DNA of 64,000 nucleotides, taken from NCBI GenBank assembly GCA_020054205.1, contig JAGVLS010000020.1:157223-221222 (forward strand), given 5' to 3'. The notes beneath the pieces were generated by a model, which was not told the origin of the DNA, did no database searches, and worked only from the letters and a program-made list of their open reading frames with translations. Made by a program: the position numbers and the translations under genes. This DNA comes from Candidatus Obscuribacterales bacterium. GTDB lineage: Bacteria; Cyanobacteriota; Vampirovibrionia; Obscuribacterales; Obscuribacteraceae. How positions within the stretch are numbered: the first letter of the stretch is position 1; each line of letters starts with the position of its first letter. Below are positions 1 to 6,963 of this stretch, in pieces.

Positions 1-698
1 TCACCTTCAGCAACACCTTTTAAATAGGGCAAAGGCTTAGCTGGAAAAGCTCCAGTTTTAAAATCAGAAAAACAATTTTCAAAATTTTCTGTATGTCCAC
101 CAGCGTTTGCACTAAACATAGCTAAAATAGGTTTGTTTTCATAGGTCAAGATTTGTCCTTTGGTTACTTCCGTAATTTGTTTGGTTCTATTAATAGAATT
201 TTTGTGAGTCTGAAAAGCCTGGCAACATAGATATGAGCTACAAACTAAAAAACCATCTTGCCGATGATCCACACGTGGATTTAAAGCATAAGTGCGTACG
301 ATAATTGCCTGTGCTTTTTTTGCTTCAATGTTATAACCTTCTGGTAATTCAGAAGATAATACAAATTGTGTATAAGTCTCTAGATCCATAATTGCAATTG
401 CTGTTAATTGATTATTGACGCGGGAAATTTCAATATCGCCAACAAAAGAATAATTTGCATTTGTTTTTGATGATGAGCTAGTTAAGTTAAGATTGATTAT
501 AGAATTATGCGGATTTTTTATAGTAAGAGTTTTTTCAAAAATAGACGGTCCTTTGCCGGCAATAATAAATCTATTATTGGGCAATAGTTTTTCTTCTTTT
601 CTATCGTATTCAATAGTCAATTCATTTGTACTCAATATTTGCACTGAGCTGTGAAAACGATTGATAAGATCTGATTTTATGCCAAGACGAATTTTCAT
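1..698 (-). CDS. SpoIID/LytB-domain protein, C-terminus cut by window edge
   Basis: Reading the minus strand from the ATG at 698 gives an open frame that runs off the window start. About 230 residues are visible. After roughly 110 residues of beta-rich N-terminal sequence comes the SpoIID pattern: DLETYTQFVLSSELPEG, then an EAKKAQAIIVRTYAL segment with the family's conserved alanine-arginine stretch, then GQILTYENKPI and a SANAGGHTEN segment. SpoIID proteins are lytic transglycosylases that cut peptidoglycan; homologues occur in Cyanobacteria and other non-sporulating bacteria. No signal peptide is obvious at this start. A near-copy of the first 13 bases lies just upstream in another frame (ATG at 712), making a five-codon ORF whose TGA overlaps this ATG. 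No Shine-Dalgarno is clear, so the start is moderately certain. Confidence 0.8.
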   Translation of the reverse strand, partial: MKIRLGIKSDLINRFHSSVQILSTNELTIEYDRKEEKLLPNNRFIIAGKGPSIFEKTLTIKNPHNSIINLNLTSSSSKTNANYSFVGDIEISRVNNQLTAIAIMDLETYTQFVLSSELPEGYNIEAKKAQAIIVRTYALNPRVDHRQDGFLVCSSYLCCQAFQTHKNSINRTKQITEVTKGQILTYENKPILAMFSANAGGHTENFENCFSDFKTGAFPAKPLPYLKGVAEG

Positions 699-799
699 GG
701 ACGAATTTTCATAAATTTGCTGATAAAGTAATTCAATTCATATATGTTAAGGCATTAAGTAGATTGCTTTCCAGTAAGTGAATTTGACAAGGGGGATCA

Positions 800-1033
800 A
801 TGTCTGATGAATCAAGCCCAGATATAAAAACAATCAAACACCTTGCAAAGATGCGTTGTCCTAAATGCGGCGAAATATTGGATCAAATTGATGTATATGA
901 TATTCCCATCGAAAAATGTCCCAGTTGTCGGGGCATTTGGCTGGATGCGGGCGAATTGGAATTAATTGCTGAGCGGGGCAATACATCAGGCAATTGGTTG
1001 TCAAAATTATTTAAAAAGCTAAATTCTCAATAA
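800..1033 (+). CDS. zf-TFIIB-type zinc-ribbon protein, 77 aa
   Basis: A small soluble protein with one zinc ribbon: CPKCG near residue 20 and CPSCRGIWLD near residue 40. This CPxC...CPxCxGxWLD signature belongs to the bacterial zf-TFIIB domain family, whose biochemical role is mostly unknown. The start is well supported by AAGGGGG four bases before the ATG. The C-terminal 25 residues are basic and lack a recognisable motif. The gene stands alone, ending three bases before the convergent tRNA-Ser gene. Family assignment is secure; function cannot be stated. Confidence 0.85.
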   Translation: MSDESSPDIKTIKHLAKMRCPKCGEILDQIDVYDIPIEKCPSCRGIWLDAGELELIAERGNTSGNWLSKLFKKLNSQ

Positions 1034-1035
1034 TA

Positions 1036-1116
1036 CGGAGCAGGAGGGACTCGAACCCCCAACCCTTGCGGGCAGCCGCTTTCAAGGCGGTTTCCTCATC
1101 CAGCCGGGTCTGCTCC
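1036..1116 (-). tRNA. tRNA-Ser (anticodon UGA)
   Basis: The minus strand folds as a tRNA with a seven-base acceptor stem (GGAGCAG pairing with CTGCTCC, discriminator G) and a T-loop TTCGAGT. The anticodon loop reads CTTGAAA within a CCGC/GCGG stem, giving anticodon TGA for UCA/UCN serine codons. The extra arm with a CCC/GGG stem is typical of class II serine tRNAs. CCA is not encoded. Confidence 0.93.
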
Positions 1117-1152
1117 ACGACTACCTTTATTTTACGATAGAACCGCATTTAC

Positions 1153-1174
1153 AATCTACCGTAAATCTACCGTA
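1153..1174. repeat. Tandem 11-bp repeat upstream of tRNA-Ser
   Basis: Two exact head-to-tail copies of AATCTACCGTA lie between the divergent tRNA-Ser and tlyA genes. They sit 37 bases or more upstream of the tRNA 5' end, so they may touch its promoter region. No function is evident. Confidence 0.6.
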
Positions 1175-1220
1175 ATTTAACGATAATAAGTAATTGATGG
1201 TTCTAGTTTAAAACCTGCCT

Positions 1221-2075
1221 ATGTCCAAACGAAAAAGGTTAGATGCGTTAATAGTGGAGTTAGGAATTTTGCCAAATAGGCAAATTGCTCATTCTGCCAT
1301 TATGAATGGAGCTATATCAGTAAATGGTTTAGTAATAACCAAACCAGGAACAATGGTTTTGGATGATGCAACAATTGAATTAAACACTAAATGGCAAAGC
1401 AATAAATATGTTAGTCGTGGCGGCATTAAGCTTGAAGCAGCTTTAAATACATTCAACATTGATATGCAAAATCGAATTTGTTTAGATGTTGGTGCATCAA
1501 CTGGTGGCTTCACGGACTGCTTGTTGCAACATGGTGCAAGCAAAGTTTATGCAATTGATGTTGGTTATGGACAACTTGATTGGTCTTTGCGCAATAATCC
1601 AAAAGTGATTGTAAAAGAAAGAATAAATGCTAGAAATTTGTCTGTTGAATTGTTGTACGCGCCTGACGACGCAAAGGCAAATTTTTGTGTTATGGATGTT
1701 TCTTTTATTTCGCTCGTGAAAGTTTTACCAGCTGTGCTTTCTGTTTTAGATGCAAAACAAAAAGAATTAGTTTGTCTGATAAAACCACAATTTGAAATTG
1801 GAAAAGCGCTTATTGGAAAAGGTGGAGTAGTAAGAAATAAAGATCATCATATTGAAGTTATAGAGCAAGTATTAGATTCGGCTAGCAAAAATGAAGTTGT
1901 TGCTTATGACCTGACTTATTCTCCAATTACTGGACCTAAAGGCAATATTGAATTTTTTGTACATTGGTTAGATGTGCACTGTGCAAAATCTTCAATATTG
2001 AAACAAATTGATTCTCACTCAATAAAAAAAATTGTGAATGTTGCACATCAAAAGCTCAAAAGTATTGAGGAATAA
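1221..2075 (+). CDS. tlyA: TlyA-family rRNA 2'-O-methyltransferase
   Basis: The 284-residue product matches the TlyA/hemolysin A family in length and order. An S4 RNA-binding domain covers about residues 1-65 (LDALIVELGILPNRQIAHSA, then GAISVNG). A FtsJ-like Rossmann methyltransferase follows, with the SAM loop CLDVGASTGGFTDCLL near residue 87, DVGYGQLDW near 115 and the family's CLIKPQFE segment near 188. Family members methylate ribosomal RNA; the 'hemolysin' name is historical. The protein is cytoplasmic. No strong ribosome-binding site precedes the ATG, but the N-terminus begins exactly where family members do. A bidirectional hairpin terminator follows the stop. Confidence 0.92.
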   Translation: MSKRKRLDALIVELGILPNRQIAHSAIMNGAISVNGLVITKPGTMVLDDATIELNTKWQSNKYVSRGGIKLEAALNTFNIDMQNRICLDVGASTGGFTDCLLQHGASKVYAIDVGYGQLDWSLRNNPKVIVKERINARNLSVELLYAPDDAKANFCVMDVSFISLVKVLPAVLSVLDAKQKELVCLIKPQFEIGKALIGKGGVVRNKDHHIEVIEQVLDSASKNEVVAYDLTYSPITGPKGNIEFFVHWLDVHCAKSSILKQIDSHSIKKIVNVAHQKLKSIEE

Positions 2076-2083
2076 AAGCAAAA

Positions 2084-2111
2084 AAATAAAGGGCTAAAAA
2101 GCCCTTTATTT
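2084..2111. terminator. Bidirectional rho-independent terminator
   Basis: An 11-base perfect stem (AAATAAAGGGC with GCCCTTTATTT) encloses a six-base loop TAAAAA. It lies between convergent tlyA and the small exported-protein gene, and has A/T-rich flanks on both sides, so it can serve both. Confidence 0.8.
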
Positions 2112-2136
2112 GATTAAAGTACTAATTAGGCTGTGC

Positions 2137-2343
2137 TTAGCCTTTACCAACTAGCTTTTTAGCGCCACTACCAACCACTTGGCAGCCCTTCTTCAGTCCT
2201 TGCCCAATTTTTTTCGGACCCCACATTACGCCTCTTCCAACAGCTTTAGCACCGCTGACCAATCTATTATCATCAGCTAAAGCAGTGTTTGTGCTAGCCA
2301 AAATCGTGACTAGAAGCAATGCTACATACATACTCTTTTTCAT
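2137..2343 (-). CDS. Small exported glycine/lysine-rich protein
   Basis: A peptide of about 68 residues with a clear signal peptide: basic MKKS, a hydrophobic stretch and cleavage expected after NTALA. The mature part is short, basic and glycine-rich, with repeated GxGxK/GAKK patterns and a single cysteine (GCQVVG). Two ATGs are adjacent; GGAG sits three bases before the first (2346) and six before the second (2343), so the second is the likelier start. I recognise no family. The Gly-Lys pattern could mean association with membranes or anionic surfaces, but that is a guess. Confidence 0.7.
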   Translation of the reverse strand: MKKSMYVALLLVTILASTNTALADDNRLVSGAKAVGRGVMWGPKKIGQGLKKGCQVVGSGAKKLVGKG

Positions 2344-2502
2344 CATAAACTCCAATATCTAATTAATCTGACTCTCAAGGGAGAAAGAACAATTATTTAT
2401 AACATGACCTAACCAAAAAGAGTTGTCGTTAAATTTATATATATCAATGTTTGGCAGGGTATATATGGATTGAATTGTCCCATAAAGAAAGGCAATAAAG
2501 TA

Positions 2503-3492
2503 ATGGCATTATATGCAGATCTACATCGACATTTAGGTGGCGCGTTACATCCGCGTATAATCTACAAATTTCTCCAAAATAATGATCATCCTGTCCTTAA
2601 TTATTTCCCTGATTATGATGGATTTTATTCATGGTTTACTCGACCATGTAGAACACTAGAAGAATTTGTAAAAATACATACTTTAGTAGAAGAATTGCAA
2701 AGTTTGGAGCATCTTCCTTATTTTTGTCTTCGTCTTTGTCGAGGAGCTTATACTTTTGAGAATTTGCAATATATGGAAATTCGCTATAACCCATATTTTC
2801 GTACTGACAAAGAACTTTCTGTACAAAAAAGAATTGGTCAGATGAATGAAGTAGTAGAGACAATTGCAAGCAATGTCAGACCTTCTGAATATCCAATTAC
2901 AGTCAAACAAATCATATGTTTAGACAGACGTTTACCACAAAAAATAAATGAAGCAATACTTAAATGTGCTACAGATAATTTGGGACCTGTAGTAGGAATT
3001 GATTTAGCAGGACCAGAAATTGAACCTAATGTTTGGGAAATATGGGTGAAATTATTTACAAAGGCAAGATCGGCAGGTTTAAAAACAACTGCTCATTTGG
3101 GTGAAACAGGCATTGAAAATGTTCATCCTCAATTTTTTCCAGTTTTAGATCGAATTGGACATGGTATTCATATACCTCTTGTTAATCCCCCAATGCTCAA
3201 AGAATTAGCAAAGCGCCAAATCACTTTAGAAGTATGTCCTACTAGTTATAAACAGACAGGTGTGCTGCAAGATTTTCATAAATTGAAGCTGGTTTTTGAT
3301 CGATGTAAAAAAGCAGGTGTGGCGATAGCTGTTTGTACAGATAATCCAGGACGAAACCCCGCTCCTTGTACTTTACCTGGTGAGTATGAACGTTTAATAG
3401 ATCATGATGTAATTGATTTTTCTGAGTTAAAACAAGTTCAAAGCGAATCTTTTCGCTCGGCGTTTGGCTATGCAGGTATAACGCGGAAATAA
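2503..3492 (+). CDS. Adenosine-deaminase-family metallohydrolase
   Basis: A 329-residue TIM-barrel deaminase. Metal ligands are recognisable as the HxH pair at residues 8 and 10 (DLHRHLGG), the HLGET motif (His198, Glu201), the RIGHG histidine at 220 and Asp280 in CTDNPG. The family reaction is hydrolytic removal of the 6-amino group from a purine. Two places differ from classical adenosine deaminase: the usual TDDP reads TDNP, and the usual CPTSN reads CPTSYKQTG. The substrate may therefore be a related purine or another amine. I chose the ATG at 2503, with AAAGG upstream, because the open frame before it starts at a TTG without a ribosome-binding site and lacks homologous sequence. Confidence 0.82.
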   Translation: MALYADLHRHLGGALHPRIIYKFLQNNDHPVLNYFPDYDGFYSWFTRPCRTLEEFVKIHTLVEELQSLEHLPYFCLRLCRGAYTFENLQYMEIRYNPYFRTDKELSVQKRIGQMNEVVETIASNVRPSEYPITVKQIICLDRRLPQKINEAILKCATDNLGPVVGIDLAGPEIEPNVWEIWVKLFTKARSAGLKTTAHLGETGIENVHPQFFPVLDRIGHGIHIPLVNPPMLKELAKRQITLEVCPTSYKQTGVLQDFHKLKLVFDRCKKAGVAIAVCTDNPGRNPAPCTLPGEYERLIDHDVIDFSELKQVQSESFRSAFGYAGITRK

Positions 3493-3549
3493 AAACATTT
3501 ACTTTTGGCTTGTTGACTGAGTTCCATCGGAAATATGATGTGAATTCTG

Positions 3550-3577
3550 ATACCACATGTGATACTACATGTGGTAT
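3550..3577. repeat. Inverted repeat ATACCACATGT, 6-nt loop
   Basis: Perfect 11-base arms separated by GATACT, 58 bases after the deaminase stop codon. It could be an mRNA 3' hairpin or a protein-binding palindrome. Confidence 0.7.
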
Positions 3578-3629
3578 TAATATTGACTTGATTTTTTGCT
3601 TTTTTTGTTCTGTTTTGTAAAATTTTTTC

Positions 3630-3663
3630 AAACAAATAATTTTTTGCAAAAAATTATTTGTTT
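3630..3663. repeat. 34-bp near-perfect palindrome
   Basis: Sixteen-base perfect arms (AAACAAATAATTTTTT) meet at a two-base centre, GC. This is the longest inverted repeat I noticed in the window; it would extrude as a cruciform or bind a dimeric protein. The A/T content lowers its specificity. Confidence 0.75.
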
Positions 3664-4139
3664 CAGATTAGATTTTTAAGAAAAAATCTCGAAACTAACT
3701 CCTGAAATGGTGAACTGGTGGGCAATAAGAGGTTTTGATTTGGATTGCCAACTTTAAGCGTTAAATTTAGAGAATTGGAAACATTTTTTCCGAAAATTTT
3801 TGCGTCCTATAGCAATTATTTTTGATAGGCAGTCTTTGAAGATGCTCATGGATTCTAAATCGTAGCTCATATGCTTTGCGCGCAAAATATTCAAAATTTA
3901 GCGAAAGATGATTGAAAAAGACAAAAATTCTTGCAAAAAAATTTTTTTCCAACAAATTTTCAAAAAAATACTTGGTTGATTGCAAGGTAAGGTCGGAAAT
4001 AATTGGGGAGCCTTGTTTTGCGCTGATCTTTGCTTCTAACTTTTTTTTGCTGAAAAGTAAAAACAAAAAGATCTTTTTTCAATTAGCTATTGCAATTTAT
4101 TGCAATAAACAGTAATCTATTTTATGTGGTGTGATCAAA

Positions 4140-4163
4140 GAGAGTAAATAATCACATACTCTC
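4140..4163 (+). promoter_or_regulatory. Possible 5'-UTR hairpin before the histone-like gene
   Basis: GAGAGTA and TACTCTC pair across a ten-base loop, about 110 bases upstream of the lysine-rich ORF. It probably lies in that gene's leader if transcription starts further upstream. No T-run follows. Confidence 0.35.
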
Positions 4164-4273
4164 AAAGTGGTGGCATAGAGAATGATCCTTGTGAGGATTA
4201 ACAGCTCGGGTTTCTCATAAAATTATTCCTGAATTGAACTATGCGGCCACAACCTACTAGGAGGAACGAAAAA

Positions 4274-4402
4274 ATGAAGAAGAAGGCTAAACGTACAGCC
4301 AAGAAAGCAGCTCCTAAAAAGGCTGCAAAGAAAAAAGCAGCTAAGAGACCTGCTAAAAAATCTACTAAGAAATCAACTGCTAAGAAGAAAAAATCAAGGT
4401 AG
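4274..4402 (+). CDS. Lysine-rich histone-H1-like DNA-binding protein, 42 aa
   Basis: This 42-residue ORF has a strong ribosome-binding site (AGGAGGAAC) eight to ten bases before its ATG and a strong terminator just after it. It contains 20 lysines and 3 arginines, otherwise Ala, Thr, Ser and Pro, in repeats such as KKAAPKKAAKK and PAKKSTKKST. This resembles the C-terminal tail of eukaryotic histone H1 and bacterial H1-like proteins (Hc1/HctB, AlgP type). Such proteins bind and compact DNA through unstructured basic tails. No globular domain is present. The role in nucleoid compaction is inferred from composition only. Confidence 0.8.
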   Translation: MKKKAKRTAKKAAPKKAAKKKAAKRPAKKSTKKSTAKKKKSR

Positions 4403-4425
4403 TTGGCGAGTAGGACTGTCATACA

Positions 4426-4460
4426 AAAAGACTCAAACAATTTGTTTGAGTCTTTTTTTT
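4426..4460 (+). terminator. Rho-independent terminator
   Basis: AAAAGACTCAAACAA pairs with TTGTTTGAGTCTTTT and runs straight into a T-tract, 24 bases after the stop codon of the lysine-rich gene. This is the clearest terminator in this part of the window. Confidence 0.9.
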
Positions 4461-4796
4461 TAGTATTCTCTGCACGTATTTATGTATATATTCCTCAGCT
4501 AAATCTGTTAGTGTCCGATAAAGATCAAAGATTTGTTTGCTATTTAATCTATATCTCCCTTTAGTATTTCAACTCCAATAAAACTTCTTTTGCCTACATA
4601 TATATAGGTACATATAAACAGTATCAATTGACAACCTGTTGTTTTAGAATTTAACCTTTTTATTACGAACAAGGTTGCTTCCCTTAAATTAAGTGGTTTA
4701 GGATTGCAATTCTGTATCTTTATTAGGGATGTCATATGACTCTCTCATAAAGATTTTCCTGTTAGTTAACTAGTTAGAAAAATTAGGAGATCTAAA
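4461..4796. other. Leader/promoter region of the repeat-peptide operon
   Basis: These 336 bases hold no gene that I can support. The sequence is A/T-rich; a TTGACA near 4627 has no well-spaced -10 box, so I do not call a promoter. TAGTTAACTA near 4770 is a short palindrome. AGGAGA precedes the next start codon by six bases. The promoter of the peptide/MNIO operon must lie in this stretch, since a strong terminator ends the previous transcript. Confidence 0.5.
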
Positions 4797-5114
4797 ATGA
4801 CAAAAACACAATTGGCAGCAGCATTAGTTGCAGCATTAGGAATTGGTTTCAATGCGCCAGTATTTGCTGAAGATGCAAGCACAAGCAGCGAAACAACTGC
4901 TACTGAAACCACTACCAAAGTGAAAAAACATAAGCACAAAGATAATTGCAAGAAAGAAGAGTCTTGCAAAGGTAAAGAAGGATCTTGCAAAGGTAAAGAA
5001 GGATCTTGCAAAGGTAAAGAAGGATCTTGCAAAGGTAAAGAAGGATCTTGCAAAGGCAAAGAAGGATCTTGCAAAGGTAAAGAAGGATCCTGCAAAGGTA
5101 AAGAAAGTAACTAG
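4797..5114 (+). CDS. Exported Cys-repeat peptide; probable MNIO-modified RiPP precursor (bufferin-like)
   Basis: A 105-residue precursor. Residues 1-24 form a typical signal peptide ending APVFA. A Ser/Thr/Glu-rich spacer and a basic KKHKHK segment follow. From residue 51 there are eight cysteines: one in NCKKE, then seven in a strict seven-residue repeat CKGKEGS (Cys 57, 64, 71, 78, 85, 92, 99). The gene is directly followed by DUF692 and DUF2063 genes. In known bufferin loci this trio encodes an exported Cys-containing peptide whose cysteines are oxidatively modified by the DUF692 enzyme and which sequesters copper. Known bufferins carry EGKCG-like motifs; EGSCK here is a close variant. Role as a metal-binding RiPP is inferred from context, export and Cys/His/Lys content. 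The ATG has AGGAGA six bases upstream. Confidence 0.85.
   Translation: MTKTQLAAALVAALGIGFNAPVFAEDASTSSETTATETTTKVKKHKHKDNCKKEESCKGKEGSCKGKEGSCKGKEGSCKGKEGSCKGKEGSCKGKEGSCKGKESN
4962..5105 (+). repeat. Seven tandem 21-bp coding repeats
   Basis: Seven head-to-tail units encode SCKGKEG; the last is shortened by its SN ending. Units are nearly identical at DNA level. The differences seen, GGC for GGT in unit 5 and TCC for TCT in unit 7, are silent. This fits recent expansion plus selection on the peptide. Confidence 0.95.
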
Positions 5115-5140
5115 GATAAACCTGGATAACTTTCCTAGTT
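5109..5140 (+). promoter_or_regulatory. Intercistronic hairpin between precursor and MNIO gene
   Basis: AACTAGGA and TCCTAGTT pair across a 16-base loop. The left arm contains the precursor's stop codon, and the right arm ends before the MNIO start. No T-run follows, so it is more likely a partial attenuator or mRNA-stability element that favours precursor over enzyme expression. Confidence 0.45.
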
Positions 5141-5162
5141 GATTCTAACTTCTGGGCAAAAA

Positions 5163-6128
5163 ATGACTTGTTTTATTGATATCAAAAAAAAGTTACCTCT
5201 CTTGGGCGTAGGAATTGGTCTAAGAAGAGAAATTGCTCAGGATATTTTTGCCAATGACGGCAAAATTGATTGGTTAGAATTTACGCCAGAAAACTACATG
5301 GGATTAGGGGGAATGGCAAGAGAGCGTCTAGAACATGCTCATTCTTGCTTTCCCCTCTTGTCTCATGGAATAAATTTGTCTATTGGTGCAACTGATGATT
5401 TAAATGAAGACTATTTATATTCATTGAAAGTGCTCTTAGATAAGTTTGAGATACCTTGGTGGAGTGATCACTTATGCTTTACTTCATATGAAGGTATTTA
5501 TATGCATGATTTATTGCCATTGCCTTTTTCAAAAGAGGCAGTCAATCATGTCGTAAAACGTATAAAGCAGGCGCAAAACTTTATTGAAAGACCATTTCTC
5601 ATAGAAAACATTTCTTATTACATGCAAATGCCAATGAGTAGTTTGACTGAAGCTCAGTTTTTGTCTGAAGTGCTAGAAGGAGCTGATTGTGGTTTGCTGT
5701 TGGATATTAATAATGTTTATGTGAATTCTATTAATCATAGTTTTGATCCATATAAGTTTTTAGATCAAATTCCATTGGAGAGAACCGCACAAATTCATAT
5801 TGCTGGACATAAAAAAATTGATGATTATGTGATTGATACTCACGGGGCTGCTGTTAGTGAACCTGTATTTGATCTTTTACGTTATGTTTTGCAAAAAACA
5901 ACAGTAAATGCTGTTTTACTTGAACGTGATCAAAATTTTCCAGAATTTGAAGAATTGATGAATGAACTCAATGCAATTCAAATGATTTGTCAGGCTAATA
6001 ATAAAAATTTTGCTAATTTGAAAGAAAAAGCAAATGTGTCTAAATCTAACATAGCAAAAGTGCCAGAAAAAGATTTCTCTTCAATAAATGTAAAAGGGGG
6101 AAGAGATGTCCGAGCCCTCTCTGCGTGA
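5163..6128 (+). CDS. DUF692 multinuclear non-heme iron oxidative enzyme (MNIO; MbnB/TglH/BufB family)
   Basis: A 321-residue TIM-barrel enzyme that starts like other DUF692 proteins (LLGVGIGLRREIAQDI). Expected metal ligands are all visible: His68 (SHGI), His103 (SDHL), Glu148 (ENIS), Asp181/Asn183 (DINNVYVN), His212 and His216 (HIAGH), Asp225/His227 (DTHG) and Glu254 (LERD). The family uses a multi-iron centre and oxygen to remodel cysteines in precursor peptides, as in methanobactin, 3-thiaglutamate and bufferin synthesis. The probable substrate is the Cys-repeat peptide encoded 49 bases upstream. I prefer the ATG at 5163 over a TTG at 5139, since the latter lies on the hairpin arm; neither has a strong ribosome-binding site. 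The last 40-odd residues form a charged tail. It overlaps the next gene by 23 bases. Confidence 0.92.
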   Translation: MTCFIDIKKKLPLLGVGIGLRREIAQDIFANDGKIDWLEFTPENYMGLGGMARERLEHAHSCFPLLSHGINLSIGATDDLNEDYLYSLKVLLDKFEIPWWSDHLCFTSYEGIYMHDLLPLPFSKEAVNHVVKRIKQAQNFIERPFLIENISYYMQMPMSSLTEAQFLSEVLEGADCGLLLDINNVYVNSINHSFDPYKFLDQIPLERTAQIHIAGHKKIDDYVIDTHGAAVSEPVFDLLRYVLQKTTVNAVLLERDQNFPEFEELMNELNAIQMICQANNKNFANLKEKANVSKSNIAKVPEKDFSSINVKGGRDVRALSA

Positions 6129-6963
6129 TATAGAAAAAGCATTATCCACTCTTTGGATGAATCGTGATGTGCGCAATTGGTATTTAAGTGGTGCTAAGCG
6201 TGATCAAATGCCTAATGAGGGGAAATCACTGTCGAGATCTGTATTGGATACTTTGGATAAACGTGGGGTAGAACTCTATGGTAGCTTGCTCAGCTTTGGG
6301 CATCACGATGTCATGCTTTCTGTGTTTCCTTATTGTGCTCAAATTTTAGAGAAAAAATGGGATGAAATAGTTGATGATTATCTTAAATGCTTCCCCCCAG
6401 AACACTATAATTTCAATCGTCTTTGTTCACGTTTTCCAGAATATATGGCTATCAAAAAAGATTCTTTTGGTAAAAAAGGACAACTCTTAAGTGAGTTGAG
6501 TGACTTTGAATGGTTGGAGCTTGAAAAAATTGAGCAAGATATAAAAATCACGAGTCTTCCTTATGAATCACTTAAAGATCCTAGTCAGTTTGTTGAATGG
6601 GCGCCTGTATTAAATCCAAGCATCATGGTTAGGAAATATAATTATCCTCTTTTTGAGATAATTGAAAGGTTGCAGGAAAAAGGAAAATTACCTGCTAAAT
6701 TACCTGTAGAAACAACATATATAGCGTTTTATCGTCATCCATTGAGAAATACTTGTTGTTATTTTCAATTAGACAGGTTGGCTTTATTACTTGTGGAAAA
6801 ATGCCAAGCTGATAAATTGTCTTATCAAGATTTGCTAATTGCTTATATATCAGCAAGAAATGATATTTTGCCTACGCAAGCTGCAGAAGAATTTTTGTAC
6901 GCTATTGATGAATTACAAGAAAGCCAAGTATATATTGGATCTCTTAGCTGCAAATCGAGTTAG
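6106..6963 (+). CDS. DUF2063-type partner of the MNIO enzyme (BufC/MbnC-like)
   Basis: A 285-residue protein with a helical N-terminal domain carrying patterns typical of DUF2063/MbnC-like partners: SRFPEYM near residue 110 and LSDFEWLELE near 130. The partner binds the precursor leader or core and is required by many MNIO enzymes. AGGGGGAAG precedes the ATG at close spacing, and the start lies inside the MNIO gene, so the two are translationally coupled and probably made in equal amounts. The C-terminal half has no motif I recognise. It converges with aat, overlapping its end by four bases. No copper exporter or DoxX gene, present in some bufferin operons, follows. Confidence 0.82.
   Translation: MSEPSLRDIEKALSTLWMNRDVRNWYLSGAKRDQMPNEGKSLSRSVLDTLDKRGVELYGSLLSFGHHDVMLSVFPYCAQILEKKWDEIVDDYLKCFPPEHYNFNRLCSRFPEYMAIKKDSFGKKGQLLSELSDFEWLELEKIEQDIKITSLPYESLKDPSQFVEWAPVLNPSIMVRKYNYPLFEIIERLQEKGKLPAKLPVETTYIAFYRHPLRNTCCYFQLDRLALLLVEKCQADKLSYQDLLIAYISARNDILPTQAAEEFLYAIDELQESQVYIGSLSCKSS

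Larger units (their letters stand above)
3493..4139. other. AT-rich intergenic stretch with three stacked inverted repeats
   Basis: I see no convincing gene in these 650 bases. Short open frames exist on both strands but are low-complexity Lys/Phe/Asn-rich and lack ribosome-binding sites. Inverted repeats lie at 3550-3577 (11-base arms, 6-base loop), 3630-3663 (16-base perfect arms around GC) and 3670-3689 (8-base arms). The first could terminate the deaminase transcript only weakly, as no T-run follows directly. The rest is very A/T-rich with no further signal I can name. Confidence 0.6.

Noticed and set aside
3767-4066. 99-residue minus-strand ORF in the AT-rich gap
   Set aside because: Lys/Phe-rich composition, no ribosome-binding site and no recognisable motif; expected by chance in A/T-rich DNA.
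3912-4115. 67-residue plus-strand ORF in the same gap
   Set aside because: Overlaps the antisense ORF, low complexity, no upstream signal or homology pattern.
4627-4650. TTGACA promoter before the Cys-peptide operon
   Set aside because: No acceptable -10 box at 16-18 bases; the nearest TAGAAT is only 11 bases downstream.
4766-5095. Minus-strand ORF with LQDPSLP repeats
   Set aside because: It is the antisense reading of the 21-bp repeats in the Cys-rich peptide gene, without a ribosome-binding site. The plus-strand frame has a signal peptide, a ribosome-binding site and synonymous-only changes.
4962-5105. CRISPR array
   Set aside because: The repeats are contiguous 21-bp coding units without spacers, inside an open frame with codon-level conservation.
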